Assembly (NCBI RefSeq): GCF_019649055.1
Contig: NW_026570224.1
Coordinates: forward strand, 744,001 to 808,000
DNA: 64,000 nucleotides
Source of the DNA: Paramacrobiotus metropolitanus
Lineage: Eukaryota; Tardigrada; Eutardigrada; Parachela; Macrobiotidae
Reading direction: 5' to 3'
Position 1 is the first letter of the stretch. Each line of letters opens with the position of its first letter. The notes beneath the pieces were generated by a model. It was not told the origin of the DNA. It made no database searches and saw nothing but the letters and a program-made list of their open reading frames with translations. Below, piece by piece: positions 24,204 to 36,651 of the stretch. Position numbers and translations under genes: made by a program.

Positions 24204-26519
24204 TCAGATTTTTAATGCCAGATCTTCCTGAAGTTTCGGGATGTTTTCCGGCCCAATTAGCTTCTCCACAATAGCCAAACCGAAATCAAAAGCGGTTCCC
24301 GGCCCCTGAAACCATAAAATTACGCGTTGTTTGATGTTAAAACATCGGAAATTGAAATATTTTGTAGTTACCTGGCTGGTGATGAGATGACCATCAATAC
24401 ACACTCGAGCGGTGCAGACTTTATGCTGTCCTGAAAATGTTATAAAACATGATTTTAGGCAATGCTTCACGCCAATATCAAATATGACCAGAGTCTAGAA
24501 GTAGATCACAAGTGCTTCACCACTCATCAGGGATCGGTTACCAGCTCCCATTCCAGAAAAATTTCACTTTTGTAACAAGATACAATAACACTACAGTAAA
24601 GTTAACCTTAAAAAACTGCTTTCATCGTCCATATTCAAATAGGATCATGGGCGCCACCAAACAGAATTTCATTGGCAAAACAGTAATTACGTATTGCATA
24701 TATCGTAATATATACTTTGACTGTTGGCATAGTTTCGTTCAAAGGACAAAGGTCACTTTTCTTTTCTTCATATGAAAAATGAAATTTTCCGGAGTGGAAG
24801 CCGGTCAGTCCCAGTGAAGGAGAAAACAACACACACACACAGTCTACGCGCCTTCGGCAAAAACTGCAGAAAATCTGCCGACTGCCGGGTCACCTAACGA
24901 CGAGCCTGGAGCCGGTGACAGGCCCTGACAGTGGTACTGGTCAGTGGCTACGATAACGGCGTACATGTACACCAAAAAAATTATTCACAACTAAGATAAC
25001 AGATACAAATCTAAAGCCTAATACAAAAGCGAACAGAAGAACATCACCGCTTTACCCAGGAAAACTATTACCAAAGACATCACATATCTTAATTTAAGTT
25101 AGAAGTTTATAACTGTAAGTGTAGTCTGTACTGTACCTCCAGCTTTCAACTCGTCCCACTTCGATTTATGAGCAGTTATGCATTTCCCCACGCCAATAGA
25201 GTGAGATCGCAGCGCCATCGGACCACCACAGATAGCAGCAATCCATCCATTATTCATCTCCTGGCTGAAAAATCAGCCATAGGAAAATTATCGCAAAGCG
25301 TGATTTTACGCACAAGATAACCATAACTTCTAACACTACCAACAACAAAAAGATTGCTTACCGTTTCAGCAAATTTCCTACAGCAACAGATTCGGTCAGG
25401 TTTTTCGTTCCTTGCGGGCCACCTGCAAACAAAAGCGCAGTTTATTTATCACAGGTGCACAACGAGCCAAATACAATAAAACCAAAATTACAGGAAGTGC
25501 ACAAGTACGACAGTGGATGCGGAATTAAAACACCGATCGATCAGTGCTACTGATTTCTTGAACGAGCAGTTATTTTCCAGAGTTGTCAAAAAAAAAACTA
25601 AAAATGTTATATAGCATCTCGCATACAAAATGCAGATATAAAAAAAATGACTAACCGATCGGATAATAAAGTAAAGACGGACTGCAACACTCAGGGCGTG
25701 TGGACTTCTAAATTCTAAATTCACCCTGCTACACTGTGCTTCTGGTTATGAGTCTGCAATCGCACTTGCCTGGCAGGACAACGACATCATAGGGCTTCGT
25801 TTCAGCAAGGTCCATGGCTTTGTCCAGACTCATTTCCGGCTTGATCTGCACTCCGCGGCTGCATTTCACCGCACTTTCCCCACTGAATCCAGCAATGGTA
25901 ACTTTAAACTGCAACGCCCGCAGTTTCTTATTACTATGCCATATTTCGAAGCATCATTCGCATACGGAATACTTACGCCTCCACGGGACAGAACGTCGGC
26001 AGTGATCTAAAACGCAAACACTGGAATAATCAATACTCATTAACGAACAACTACGTACGTAATAAATACGCGAATACGGAATACTCAATATATCACTTTC
26101 GGTAAGGGAAAACAATTGACTTACAACAACTTCCGACTCTTCAGCGCCATCTAAAAAATATTAATCAGTCAAAGCGAGATGGAACCTGAAATTACCCGAA
26201 GACTACTACCCGTTGACAACCGGCAAACTTTCGACTAATTAAGCCTCAAGTTTAGGCTAAACAGTTTAAGCCAGGTACGCCTGCAAACCGGACATGGAAG
26301 AAAAATACCAACGTGTACAAAATATACAGCGCATTAAAAGTTCACCAAGAAAATCAATCGCGAAAGAACACAAAAGTTTTGAATGTGACCGGTTCCGAAT
26401 ATGTAATCCGTAACTCGTGGTTTCATATTCCGCAACTTACCGGACAGAATAATCAGCGCCGTTTTGGCTGGGGTGTTGGTGCCCAAAGCATCGGAAACTG
26501 CATCGATAACCTTGTCCAT
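24204..26519 (-). CDS. PARK7: DJ-1 / Parkinson disease protein 7 homologue
   Basis: Redox-sensing DJ-1/PfpI-family protein, cytosolic and mitochondrial, linked to oxidative stress defence and deglycase/glyoxalase activity. Eight exons join in phase: 26441-26519, 26125-26150, 25977-26006, 25770-25908, 25362-25422, 25137-25264, 24372-24430 and 24204-24305, giving 207 residues (human 189). The catalytic features are present: Glu in GAEESEVV (about residue 31), the nucleophile Cys124 in AAICGGP, and His144 in CITAHKSKWDEL. The peripheral Cys in VKCSRG also matches human Cys53. PYDVVVLPGG and RGPGTSFEFALAIVE-like GPGTAFDFGLAIVEKL confirm the family. Exons 2 and 3 are only 26 and 30 nt. The intron after exon 4 starts with GC (CCAG|GCAAGT). 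An N-terminal extension of about 18 residues precedes the usual start. Confidence 0.93.
25423..25769 (-). other. GC-AG intron in DJ-1
   Basis: The exon ends CTGCCAG and the intron begins GCAAGT; it ends TTTGCAG. The join restores VVVLP-GGPQGTKNLTES in frame, as expected for DJ-1. AG|GCAAGT is the consensus of the minor GC-AG class, so this looks like a real non-canonical donor and not a sequencing error. Confidence 0.8.
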
Positions 26520-28053
26520 ATTGTAGACTGATTAATGACGGAGCGGACCAACAACAAATTTCTAAAAGCGATTCCGTATTGTTTGCAAAAAATCAGCAGA
26601 TAAAGTCATAAAGAAGCTCGATTTCGCAGCACCGTTTAAAACTGCGCGAAGTTGCAAGCCAGCGTGAAGTATGTACTTACAAATCCAGAAACAACGACAA
26701 GCAGGGAATGCCACTCACGGATGGAAATTTCCAAAGATGATAAAGGCAGTTGATGTCGCCGATGATTTCAAACTGTCCAATTGTCAACCACTCTAGCAGT
26801 CAGTTTCATTGATTTTCGGCCGAACCGACCCGGTCTGATGGTGAGATGACGGACGGTTTAATTTAAACTCTAACTGAAAGCGCGTTTAATACAGCGGTTA
26901 AAAGCCAGTTATGCCACACAGCATCCATCCCGGCACCGGAACCATCTTCGGGTTATTTAGATCAAAATTTTGTTCTCGGAAATCCGACCGCCTGTTTCCG
27001 CTGTTTGTGGGCTATGTTATAAGCACTGTACTTCTTCTCAGATTTGTTCGTTCTGCGATACTTCTTAAGTAAAGAACATTTTAAAGTAAAAAAAGGCTGA
27101 CTTGTTAGGATAATGGGAAACAGATTGCAACTTTTAACACAATCACAGTGCTTTGTGGAAACTAACCTCAAATACTTTATTTGTGTATACGGTTTTAAGA
27201 TTTTCACCCTATGGCTGATGCATGCAGCATTTGTGTGAAACCATCTCTAATGCCGGATTTTTTGACCTTTTGCTGAAAACTTGAAGTATCGTACTGTAAC
27301 TGTAAGAATGCGTACTCGTAGCAATATTGGCAGTGAGCCTGTAAGTATCGTTTTACGATATCTTGTTACGAAAGTCTGAAGGCCAAAAAGAAGCACCATC
27401 GCAGACGACACCGCAACAATTTTACTTCGGCATCGAAGTGCTGACACTGAGAATATATAAATGTATATGATCAATATTTTGCATAACAAAAACGTATCAG
27501 AAATCAACCAAACCACGAGCGCAATAGATCAGAATTTACAAGTTAAAAGGCTAAATCAATCGAATAGTGCATACTGCATATAATCGAAATGTACAACATA
27601 CCTACCCAGAGATAACTTCTACCATGACAATGAAAATACAGTCGAATGGATTAAATTAATACAAAAAGGAGAAGTACTTCCGGGCCACACTCCATACAAC
27701 AGTTAACACAGCAGCAGGCGAAGAATTAGAAGAGCGGGAATAAACACAATCAAGAAATGCACCCTGCCGCGTCATTCAAGGATCACTGCATAATCCAAAC
27801 CACAACTCCATGCAAAGCGGAACAAAATTAACGAGATGGATACAACAATGACAGGAATCACCGACATATGGGCCTGAATGGTAGGATTTCCGGAACTAAT
27901 AAATTTAAAAATGGATGGACGCAATGAGCTTTCAATGCTCCAATTAAAAAACTTCTAAAATACGGGTTAATTATCCATCATCAGGCTTCCAATTTTGCGA
28001 GGTAACCAAAGAGGAATACAGAATGACGGCGAATGAAAGCCATGCCAAACGCA
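26520..28053. other. spacer between DJ-1 start and TOP1 end
   Basis: About 1.5 kb of AT-rich DNA with no recognised gene. It should hold the DJ-1 promoter and the TOP1 3' UTR; both genes are on the minus strand. Confidence 0.5.
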
Positions 28054-31000
28054 TTAAAACACAAAGTCTGGACCAGCCATATCAATAGCCCATCGGAATT
28101 TATCACGCTGCGTTTTGTTATAAACTTTTTCTATGGGAACATCATTACTTTTGCACCTGCAGAAAAAAACCACCAGTCAATTCCTGATGCATAGTGTCTA
28201 GTTTTTCAGCTTTCCTACCCACCATGCAACCGTAATTCGGGGATCCAGATAGTTCAACTTGGACGTTCCCAGAGCAATGGTCTTATTCTCCTCCTTATCC
28301 GTGGCAGCAATCTCAAGCTTATGCAGTGCCTCCTTGGCCCGCTCATACTTCTGTTCTGCTTTATCCATTTTTGACTTATTTGTGGCGCTTTTGCTCTTTT
28401 TATAATCGTCCTTGGCTTCCTTATGACCCTTCTTGGCTTCTTTAACTTTATCCTTCGCCGCGGATATTTTTGCTTGAACGTTCTCCATCTGCTTGCTGAA
28501 TGTTTTCGGTACACTCCTTTGATGGTTACAGAGAACGGCCACGGCGCGATTAGCGCGGTTGTACGACAACATCTTACCAGCCAATAAATCCTTGTCTACA
28601 AAACAAAAACCACTGTCAAGGGCACAAGGTTACTTGATACTGCCAAATTGCCAATCAAGGGAAATCGTTCACCGTAATTAAATCGAATCGTTCCCTGATG
28701 CCAGTTAATAACGGCAGTACTAAAATCAACTCAAAACAACAACAACAACAGCACAAACAAGTCACCTTTTGTGAGTTTCTCCAGCTGTTCCTGGAGTGTT
28801 ATACTAGCATTGTACGTACGAAACACCTTGGCTGTCAGACCTTCCATCAGTTCACTCAGATGCTTATTGAGAGTCGTAGTCTAAAATAAAGCCAGTTATG
28901 AATTACTCGTGCATGTTACAGAATTCTGTAAAATTAATGGTGCAACTAATGGTTAAGTAATGGTCACGTACATTTAACCGGTCAAAAATATCGTCACCAG
29001 GATCCTTGTTTGCCATAAACAGTTTGAGGTTTTTGAAAACGCGCTTCTCCACTTCCACACGATTTTGGTATCGGATGCTGTCCTTACCAAGAAAATCGAA
29101 ATCAACCATATATTTCTTCCCATCAATTTCGTCGTGCAATTTGATGTGTTCAACACGCAGGGAACAGCAACCCACGGTATCGGCAGTTTCACCTTCTTCT
29201 TTTTCATTACCAGCTCGAAGCGCTAGCTGTAATTCAGTAAGTCATGAAAACTAAGTCTAGCAGTACTTCACATAATCCTTTTGGTTCGAAGTAGCAAAAC
29301 TTGGCGCACACAATCAGGTATACAAAATTCATCAACCGTGCTTCAGGGTTCAACATGCAAAGCATCATTTAGCGCTTATCAAACGACCAACCATTTTACG
29401 GGAAAGATAACTCTACCGTGCCAGGTAGAAGCGTAGAGCTTTTTTATGTTATACACAGCGGTATATTTATTTCAAGGCTTACCTTATCGATGAAGTAAAG
29501 CGCGACAGCGCGCTGTCGCGCTTGCATCTGCTTAGACTTCCAGTCAGACCGGTAAGTCGCACGGATGTCATCTACTTTAGACTTGAGCTTCCGAGCCGTT
29601 TCGTACTTCTTCCAATCTTTTTCGCCTTTTAACTTACTACTGGGATTTAACATGATATATTTGTTGGTTCCAAGGATATTTTCGTTCCAGCATGCCAACC
29701 ATGTTACCTATCAATACACTCCAGATTAGAACTAGCCAGTTCAGTTTGAGGAAAATCAGTGATGCTTTGGCCTTTGAGTCAATACACGAAACATCCAAAC
29801 ATAAAAATCACAGTTGTTGCGTTCGGTCTATCGCAGATTTAATGACGCATCAAAATAAACTTACAAAACGGTGTATCATTTGGGTAAAAAACATCGGCGC
29901 AATAATTATGCTACCATTAAAGTAAACCTTCCATTAGTCCAACGATACTCAGTTAGTTATAATGTCGAGATAAAATTGTGAAAATGTTTTGCTCACCCTG
30001 TTATCATGGCGCACTTCTTTCCATTTTGTGCCCGGTGGAGGCTTCGGTGCAGTAGCATCCGAACTGCAGTTAATGATGACATCCTGAGGCCTAACGCGTC
30101 GTTTCAGCATACCCATTTTTGGGTGTTCCCCGCGACCACGGAAAAGCCCGGGAGGTTCAATTTTAAAGTTACCGATCTTTTCTTTATGCCCATCCATCAA
30201 ACAAAATCCATATTCTTCCAACTGAGCTTGGTTTTCTTCCTTTAATTTCTGGCAATAGCAAAAATAATCCATTAAGATACAGGCCATGATCTTTGTAGAA
30301 AAATTTAACTACCTGCTTTTCTTCCTTTGTCCTTTGTTTTCGCAGTTCGGTTTGTTCTTTGAAATAAGTGGCCATCTGAGTGAAATCACATTTCCGAAGA
30401 TCTTCTATCTTCTTCTTCTCTTCTGCAGTCATAACCTGAAGGCAAAACGTGAACTAACAATCTGAATTTGCTGCGTCGTCCAACTTATCTTATATGAATA
30501 TCGCCAAAATAAATGACCAAATACGATATTTGAGATTAGTATCTAATACTGTATGTACAGCACATACTTTTCTCCAGTCCTTAAAAAAATTCTTGTTGAA
30601 AACTTCTTTCGTGGTGTAATCGTGGTCCAACATCTTCGCGTAGAAAGTCGCCACTTCTTCTGCTTCATTCGATAACTGCATCACCTTCCCTAAAATCAAA
30701 TTATCCTCATCATTACCGCATCATCTTCCCTAAAATCAACACTAAAGTTTTTTTGCATGAATTTCTGCTGGAGATTAAATCAAAACATATCCTTTCATTA
30801 CACAAAAATATCGGTAAAAAAATCCTTCTTCAATGCCCATTTTTTTAGCAACTTCCAGAGACTGAGAGACGCAACTCATTACTAACTTACTCCGCCATAT
30901 CTAACAATTAAAATGTTAAAATTAATATTAAACAACAAGCACGCATTAAAAAGTGAAACAGCATCTATGACCATTTAAATTTACCATAAAACTCAGTCTC

Positions 31001-31802
31001 TTACACACTAAAGAAAAATACGTATTTGTACTTTATAAGCCGAGAGCAGCCAATAATTCTCTATGTCAGCACCGTCAAGGTAGGATTTTTCAAACATACG
31101 TCTATGCAAAATAAAATGAGACAACTTTAACCATGCTCTTCTAGACTGATGTCACTCACCATCATAAAGAAATTTCACGTGTGACGGAACTGGCTCATAT
31201 GGAGGCGCAAACACAGGTCCTTTATGCTGAAGTGTTTTCCATTTTATTTCATCGTCACCGCGTTTCTCTTCCCACCATTTCCACACTTCAGGCTCTTCTT
31301 CTTGTTTCTTCTTACGCGGCGAACCAGCCGTGCTGGATCCAGGTGAACTCTTGACTGGTTTTTTGTCATTTTTTGAGCTGGATTTAGCTTTGTCTTTTGA
31401 TTTGTCCTTGGACTTTTCTTTAGTCGAACTGTCTTTCGACTGTGTTTTCTTCTTTTTTGGCGCAACCTCATAATCACTGTCACCTTCGTCGTCCGAATAG
31501 TTCTTCTTTTTTTTCTTCGCACTAGATCCATTCGTTCGGTCTTTGGACGTCGAAGCTTCGGGCTCGGATTTGACCTTCTTCAACGCGTGATCACCGTTCT
31601 GCGCTTGCCGCTTCTTGCTGGATGAACCACCGTCGTTCTGCAACATGAGCAGTGCTTCCGCTGCTTCTCCTAATTCGCGCTTAACAGCTGCGGGTGACTG
31701 GTGTTCGGCTGGCCGTGAATCCGTAGTACCATTGGGAATACTGCCGTCAGCTGAGTGTATTTCTTTCTTTACTTCTGTTTTTACTTTGGCGGTAGGACTC
31801 AT
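28054..31802 (-). CDS. TOP1: DNA topoisomerase I (type IB)
   Basis: Nuclear type IB topoisomerase that relaxes supercoils through a 3'-phosphotyrosine intermediate. Nine exons join in phase: 31160-31802, 30568-30689, 30313-30435, 29997-30248, 29483-29707, 28972-29226, 28766-28880, 28223-28595 and 28054-28156, giving 736 residues (human 765). The N-terminal ~200 residues are charged and Lys/Ser-rich with NLS-like KKKKK runs. The core begins at [60 protein letters not shown] and [13 protein letters not shown] mark the catalytic core. A Lys-rich linker ([17 protein letters not shown]) follows. The active-site tyrosine is in [10 protein letters not shown] (about Tyr694). The last exon, [20 protein letters not shown], closes the conserved C-terminus. 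Confidence 0.96.
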
Positions 31803-33531
31803 GATTGTATATCTGCCCAAAAGATTCCATATCAGAAAAAAACACAACAATGGCAAATGGTCACACTAAAAGCCTCCCTGTTCGACATCGCTGAAACATA
31901 CAGACGACGAACAGAGCATATGAGCAGACGGTATACTACGAAATGGACTTAACCTCTGGCACGCACGCTGAGTTGAACATATCACGTCAACAGTACAGTA
32001 CTGAAATCGGTAAAGTCTGCTAGCGCGAACTTAGAAAATTTCACCGTAAAATTGTTGAGAAAGCAAAGCCTGTAGGTGGCATTCGGTGCAAGAAAAATCG
32101 CGATCATAAGTGACAGAGTCGACATTGGCGCCACCTGTAACCTCCATAACTCACCAGTACAACAGGAATTTGGACTCTGTCTGGATAATCCGAGGTAGGA
32201 AAAAATCTAAGTCCACGATTACAGTGCCCAACTGAAACTCTAGAACCTACAAATTACAAGACATCTTAAAACTTTCATTTCAGATTTAATTATGATATAA
32301 TAGTAGAAAAAACCAATATGTATTCCTCGGCAACAAGTTTATTTAAAGGCCACGGCTTCGCTAACTTCAAAAATTCAACCAAATACGTGCTACTTACTGC
32401 ATCTCTAACACATATTTACAAACACCATAAGTAGACGACGTGAAAACAATCCTCTTGAACATGGTATTCTGGAAACGCAATCCACTCCGAAACGTCAGAC
32501 TCACAATTTCTTACCTTTTGGATTATAGTGGAATAGGTTAGAAAACCAAGTTCAATGACGTGTAACAAAGATTGAATTTAACGAGCCTAAACGTTTGCAA
32601 AGTGAAAATGTGCTCAAGCTGCTGTGAAAGTTTGAGTGCGATCTGGTAACTTGTAAGCTGCAAAGCACGCCTGTCGTGCTTCGAAAATTACGCTAAGTCC
32701 AACCCGGCTTACGGCAACAGCATCCTACAGGGAACCGCTGACAACGACACAACAGGTGTGCACCGAAATGCGCCACAATGTGTACGTTTAAATACGTACC
32801 ACATTTGGTACATTACCTTTGGTACGTGGTTTAAATATTAATTTTTTGTTTGTGTCCCATAAACTGTGATTTTTTATTACAGTTTATTTTAAAATAATGC
32901 CGCAAGTTTAAACCACAAAGCTAATTATTGGCGTCAGAGAAGTGAATTTATTATTATTCCACAAGTCGTTAATTTTACTGTATTATTTATATATATCTAT
33001 TAGTTATCGAACTGAAAGGAGCCGGCATATGTTATACGAGTACATAATTATACAACACTACAGCTCAAACTCAAAGTGGCTTTACATTAAAATTATTTTA
33101 AGGAAAATGATCTGTGTAATACTATAGAGAGTACAATTATTTTTCCAACAACTTACAAATTTCTGTTTCAAACGCGATACCCGCTGCCCTGCTACAGATT
33201 ATCAGTTCTACTTTCTCAAGTTAAATGGCAAGTTGGCAACTCGTTCAGAATTTAGTTAAGACTGTTAAGTGATCAGTTTATGGGGTAGTACAAATTTATA
33301 GTTCAGTAAGTACTGCAGAATTGCGCTCTGCTTAAGTAAGCACCTAACCGGTAAGCTTACAGCAGTAGGGAGCAACACTACAGTTCTATACACAATTAAT
33401 TTTACTCTTTCTTTCGTGTCTATTTATGAAACTGCGGCCAAAAGAAAATGGGTTATAAAATAAAGTTGAAAAATAAATATAATAAAAACAAAAGTCAGTC
33501 TGGTGCGAATAAGGAATCAGATTATCACACT
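31803..33531. other. spacer between TOP1 start and SYVN1 end
   Basis: 1.7 kb with no recognised gene, holding the TOP1 promoter and SYVN1 3' UTR. A cluster of GTAC-centred inverted repeats lies at about 32781-32832: GTACGT-TTAAAT-ACGTAC, then GTACCA-CATT-TGGTAC, then TGGTACGTGG. Function is unknown. Confidence 0.45.
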
Positions 33532-36500
33532 TTATGCAAAACGATTCAATCGACGTCTTCGAACTTCATCGGACTCATTCTGACTGGACGCATCTGTCCG
33601 AACGTTCCGGCTTGCAGATATATTCTGCGGGGCAGAATTACCGGAAGTTGGGGGTGCACTCTCCAACGGGACGTACGGCGCTGCATCCGAATTTTGTTGA
33701 GCATCCAGCTGGCTTGCATTTGCGCCGGATGGCTGTGGCGACAGACCCACACTCGGCGGTATCAGCGATATATACTGTGTAAACTGAATCACGGCAGCAT
33801 CCAGAAGTGCTTGAATGTTGCGCAAGTGGGTCACGCGCAATTCCAAAGCGCGACGCTGATCCCCTTCCAGACGCGTCAAGTCTTGGTCAGATAACGCTGC
33901 AAAATTTGGGACTGGCATGGGAGGAACAGGCAAAGGCATGTTAGGCCACATAGGAGGAAACATTGACGGAAATGGACCTCCTGGAAACTGTGGCGGCACC
34001 GGAGCTCCTGGAAAGTGCGGAAATGGGACTCCTGGGAACTGTGGAGGAAACGGCGCTGCCGGGCGGGGTGCCCCTGGTGGTGCTGGTCCGAGCGGTACCT
34101 GGAACATAGGCACTGCACCGGGCGCAGGTGGTGGGGGCAATTGAAAATTGAAAGGTAAACCTTCAAATCGAAACAACTGATTACATATAAATACCAGAAT
34201 AGTAGTTAAGATGATGGAACTATTTTAAAAGTACTGCCTTAAGTAAAGAAAGCGAAAATGCAAACCGACTCAGTCCAGTCAAGTAACAATTACTTATTAC
34301 GCGTGTTAACAATTACGGCAACTAAACAAGAGTCGGCAAAATTCCATTAGGCTGCTACGAGACAGACGAAAATGCCATTTCTCAAGAAGCTAATGAAGCA
34401 GTGGGTCATTTTTAAGCTTTTTACAAACTAGATAAAAAACGATCAATTTCCCAAGAAATATATTTCACCTCCAGGGGGAAACATGACCGGAGGTACACCA
34501 CCAGGAGGCGGTACAAGAGGAGCATTGTTTTGACCATTTGCAGGTGGAGCTGGTGGTGGCTGCGCTCCGGCTGCAGCCGGCTGAAAGGCGGTTACGCGCA
34601 CCGGTCGCAGGATGTCTAAGCGACACGTAGGGCAAGTTTGCTGACGCTGGAACCACGATCGCAGGCAATGCGTGTGGAAAATATGATTGCATGGCAGCCT
34701 TTTGCAGCCAGAAATCATCTCTTCTCGGCAAATGATGCAAGTGGTATCACCAGCACGAATCTCCTCCAAAGTAGCATCGGGATAAAGAGTATTCATCATA
34801 TGGATCGCCTTACGGGACATTATCACATCGTACAAAGCTTTTTTAAATGACCTGCAATAATATCAGACATACGGATGACGAAGAAAACGAAACAAAGGGC
34901 AAATCATCACATACTTTACAGCCATGTACATAGGACGTATAGCGAACAACGGGAAGTTATTCACGCGCATCATCAGAACAAGGAATGTCGCATACAGTAC
35001 CACTTTGAAAAAATCTAAAAAGATAAAGGTTAGTAACCAACGAACAATTTTTCTCATGTTATGGTGAAGCATTGTAGAGCTTACTAATCGACAACTCCGA
35101 ATACAGCAGCACAGCTGATTTCCTGTCCCACGGTGTCTGATCGTTTGCCAAATCAATGCAATGTAAAGCGTACTTGATGGTAATGAAGACAACCGAAGTG
35201 CACAAAACGGCGTACTAAAATCCCAAGATATGGTTAGACCACACCGGCACATCTCGTTACAAACTATTTTCAGAAAGTCCTTGAAATGTGCTTACCTCAA
35301 AACCAAACACTAGTTGTACCGAAACCCCTTTTGTTACCAGACTGTGGTAGGCATAAGCCGTGAAGAACATATCCGATAATCCCAATGTGAAAATCAACCC
35401 TGAAACCACGATGAGGGAGGATGAAACCAAAATAATGTAGAGCAATTATTAAGACTGATTTTATTGACGGTATTATTGATTTTGAAAAGTGAAAACTCAC
35501 CTATAACGCGCAAATGGAAGACGCGTGAGATGACTGGTGTCCGCTCCATGAAATCCACACGGTCTTCCGCCAACCAGTGCAGGCATTTAAGGAATAACAA
35601 CAACGTAAATAAAGCCACAAAATGCGAGCTGAAATCATCCCGGAATACAGTGAAAGCTAAACAAGTTTCCGTCAGCGCAAACCAGCTTTTTTCAACGAGA
35701 TGCTGAAATGGTAAAGTTTAACTTTAGAATCAAGCGGATAACTGACTATAAAAAGCTAAATCAATGAAAAATTAAATCTGTAAAAACATTAAGAAACCGC
35801 AAACACGGTAACAAAACTCACACTTAGCGATCATCGAAAAACTGTCAAACTACAGTTTTTAAATACAAGTAACTTACTGTAAGTTATTCAAAAACTGTAG
35901 TGTAAGTTACTTACACGCACCGATTTTGCGAACGAAAGAAAGAAATTACGACGACAGACAGCAATTCAGAAATGACTAAAACAGCGAACACCGTTGGAGG
36001 AGCCTGCCGCCAAGCAGAAAGTAGACTGTAAACTGCACAAAACATGCCACAATAGTGACAATACTCAACAGACAACAATGTAACTTACCTCGACTTCTGC
36101 AGGTCGCAGCTGACCAAAAAATATCCAGCGAGTTATTTTCCAAGCCAGAAACATCATCGTGAGGCCTTGAAAATACACGGCCTACCAACGGAAATCACAC
36201 TTTTAGTTTCACATGCACCACAATATAGCCTAAATCAAAATGTACAACAATGTAAGCAGTAGACTGGGTAGAGTAATGCAGTTACAGTTCGAGTACTAAT
36301 CGTAAGCACTTCGTTGCTTTTAGTCTTTTATGTACATGAAAATTAAACGGACGGCCCGTGAGAATGACAAAAATACACCCTTCCTGGCTTCAGCAAACTT
36401 TCTACAACGGCACAAGCACTGTGATTTTCGAAAAAAGCTGCCTTAACTGCATTTGATGGAAGTTTAGCGCAATTGGAATACCAAACCAGCGAACTTACCG

Positions 36501-36651
36501 CCATTGATGCATTTGACTTGCTAATGTACACAACTGCGGGGTAGAACTGTTTCCTCTGCATAAAGGCATTTGCGATAACACCTGATGTTGCGGCCACGCT
36601 AGCCAGAAAAATGAGCAAATACGAATGATTTCTGGTCCACGCTGCGATCAT
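33532..36651 (-). CDS. SYVN1: E3 ubiquitin ligase HRD1 / synoviolin
   Basis: ER-membrane RING-H2 ubiquitin ligase at the centre of ER-associated degradation. Eight exons join in phase: 36499-36651, 36089-36181, 35501-35702, 35296-35399, 35085-35214, 34915-35014, 34469-34851 and 33532-34160, giving 597 residues (human 617). The N-terminal membrane domain has HRD1 landmarks: RKQFYPAVVYISKSNASMAV, IFFGQLRPAEVEHL, HWLAEDRVDFMERTP, GVSVQLVFGFEYA and NNFPLFAIRPMYMAVK. The RING-H2 finger reads CIICREEM...CNHIFHTHCLRSWF...CPTC with all eight metal ligands. A Pro-rich linker (FPGVPFPHFPGAPVPPQFPG) leads to a conserved C-terminal segment, LRNIQALLDAAVIQFTQY, and ends in EVRRRRLNRFA. The window lacks its partner SEL1L. 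Confidence 0.95.
35850..35900. repeat. hairpin-forming inverted repeat in SYVN1 intron 2
   Basis: CTACAGTTTTT at 35850-35860 is the exact reverse complement of AAAAACTGTAG at 35890-35900. The inner parts, AAGTAACTTAC and GTAAGTTATT, also pair with one bulge. The whole 51 nt could fold into one stem. It lies inside an intron and may be a transposon remnant. Confidence 0.6.
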
